A DNA stretch of 48,389 bases from Glomus cerebriforme. Its lineage: Eukaryota; Glomeromycota; Glomeromycetes; Glomerales; Glomeraceae. This document shows, one piece after another, positions 47,940 to 48,389 of this stretch. The notes under the pieces were generated by a model. That model saw only the letters and a program-made list of their open reading frames with translations, was not told the origin of the DNA and searched no databases. The stretch lies in contig QKYT01000124.1 in the NCBI GenBank assembly GCA_003550305.1, positions 8,832 through 57,220 on the forward strand. Direction: 5' to 3'. How positions within the stretch are numbered: position 1 is the first letter of the stretch; each line of letters begins with the position of its first letter. Made by a program: the position numbers and the translations under genes.

Positions 47940-48389
47940 TATTCTTTTTGTCAATTCTTTTTATTTCTTTTTATTAACAATATTTTTCTTTTAGGTTCTT
48001 TTGGAAACTACAAATTTGACATCTCTAAGTTATTGTATTAACTTCTTTAAATAGTACACATAACCAGAATTTATATGTATTATTATTCTCTAATAATATC
48101 TGGTTCTTCTAATATACCTGCAAACTGTTTAGTTTGATCATGAAATCAGTCAAAAGTAATGCTAGGGTAGATAATTTTTTTATTTTTTTTTTTATTCTTG
48201 TAGCTAATTTTATTCTTGTCTTTCAGTTTTCTTACCACCTGGATTTTGGAGACAAGTTGACTAACTTTTATTTTTTTTTTTTAGTCCTTTTTTTTTAACT
48301 TTTTTTGAAAGTCTTTCAGTTCTTCACTACTTGGATTTTAAAGACAACAAATAGAAGATTTTTTATTTATATTTATATTTTTTTATTTT
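47940..48389 (+). repeat. Intron-like units at right edge (array 3, partial)
   Basis: A unit at about 47960-48035 reads TTAACAATATTTTTCTTTTAG, then GTTCTTTTGGAAAC and 20 more bases to TCTAAG. This is very close to the array 1 consensus. Further T-rich units with CTTGTAG (about 48203), CTTTCAG (48227) and TTTTTAG (48284) follow, and CTTTCAG with TGGATTTT recurs near 48315. The array continues past the window. Confidence 0.5.

Larger units (their letters stand above)
46886..48389. mobile_element. Third array-bearing hAT-like element (left part, runs off window)
   Basis: The left end TAGAGTTCAACCTGTGG is followed by repeated TAATCTGATCC/ATCTGGAT words, as in element 2. A nested MITE interrupts it at 47017-47796. 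Beyond that, ATCCAGATATC words resume, and from about 47940 intron-like units start. The right end is outside the window, so size and target duplication cannot be checked. Confidence 0.5.

Overview
This window looks like nuclear DNA of an early-diverging fungus. It is extremely AT-rich between genes. Its genes are split by many short spliceosomal introns, mostly 65-120 bp, with GTAAGT/GTATGT-like donors and TAG/CAG acceptors. Transposon relics fill the space between the genes. The combination (LSM8, LCMT1, Rab2, a CENP-E-type kinesin, dUTPase, and a TDRD9-like helicase beside a decayed multi-copy gene family) fits Glomeromycotina such as Rhizophagus. That assignment is an inference, not a database result.

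Layout. 1-10024 has no host gene. It holds a small Mutator-like MITE (704-857), a long inverted-repeat-bounded element (about 973-5696) filled with intron-like tandem units, and a second, hAT-like element (6372-7404) carrying a related array in the opposite orientation. 10025-39489 is the gene-rich core with 11 protein genes, which I rebuilt exon by exon; every joined reading frame stays open. The genes are a TDRD9/spindle-E-type DEIH RNA helicase (-), GTP cyclohydrolase II (+), LSM8 (-), histone H2B (+), kinesin-7 (+), FRG1-like (-), a PPP1R11/YPI1-type PP1 inhibitor (+), mitochondrial uL3m (-), LCMT1/PPM1 (+), dUTPase (+), a CHERP-like splicing factor (-) and Rab2 (+); counting these individually gives twelve. 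An 812-bp TIR element with a TA target duplication lies before the dUTPase gene. 40365-45990 is a transposon graveyard: two decayed copies of one multi-exon family of transposase-like type (the first peppered with N) and a hAT transposase relic on the minus strand. 46886-48389 is the start of a third array-bearing element, interrupted by a 780-bp hAT MITE with an 8-bp target duplication.

How the genes relate. There is no operon. Several pairs are divergent with short shared promoters (helicase/RIB1, uL3m/LCMT1, CHERP-like/Rab2). Functional themes are RNA processing (LSM8, CHERP-like, FRG1, helicase), phosphatase control (LCMT1 methylates PP2A; PPP1R11-like inhibits PP1), S-phase supply (H2B, dUTPase), trafficking (Rab2) and riboflavin synthesis. 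The palindrome ACGCGT, the core of the MBF/MCB cell-cycle box, sits 22-28 nt before the start codon of three genes and twice upstream of H2B.

Most notable signals: tandem arrays whose units look like an intron 3' end plus a mini-exon, carried inside TIR elements; consecutive 6-nt and 4-nt microexons in the kinesin motor; a CHERP homologue that lacks SURP and ends in a zinc knuckle; and a piRNA-type helicase architecture in a fungus.
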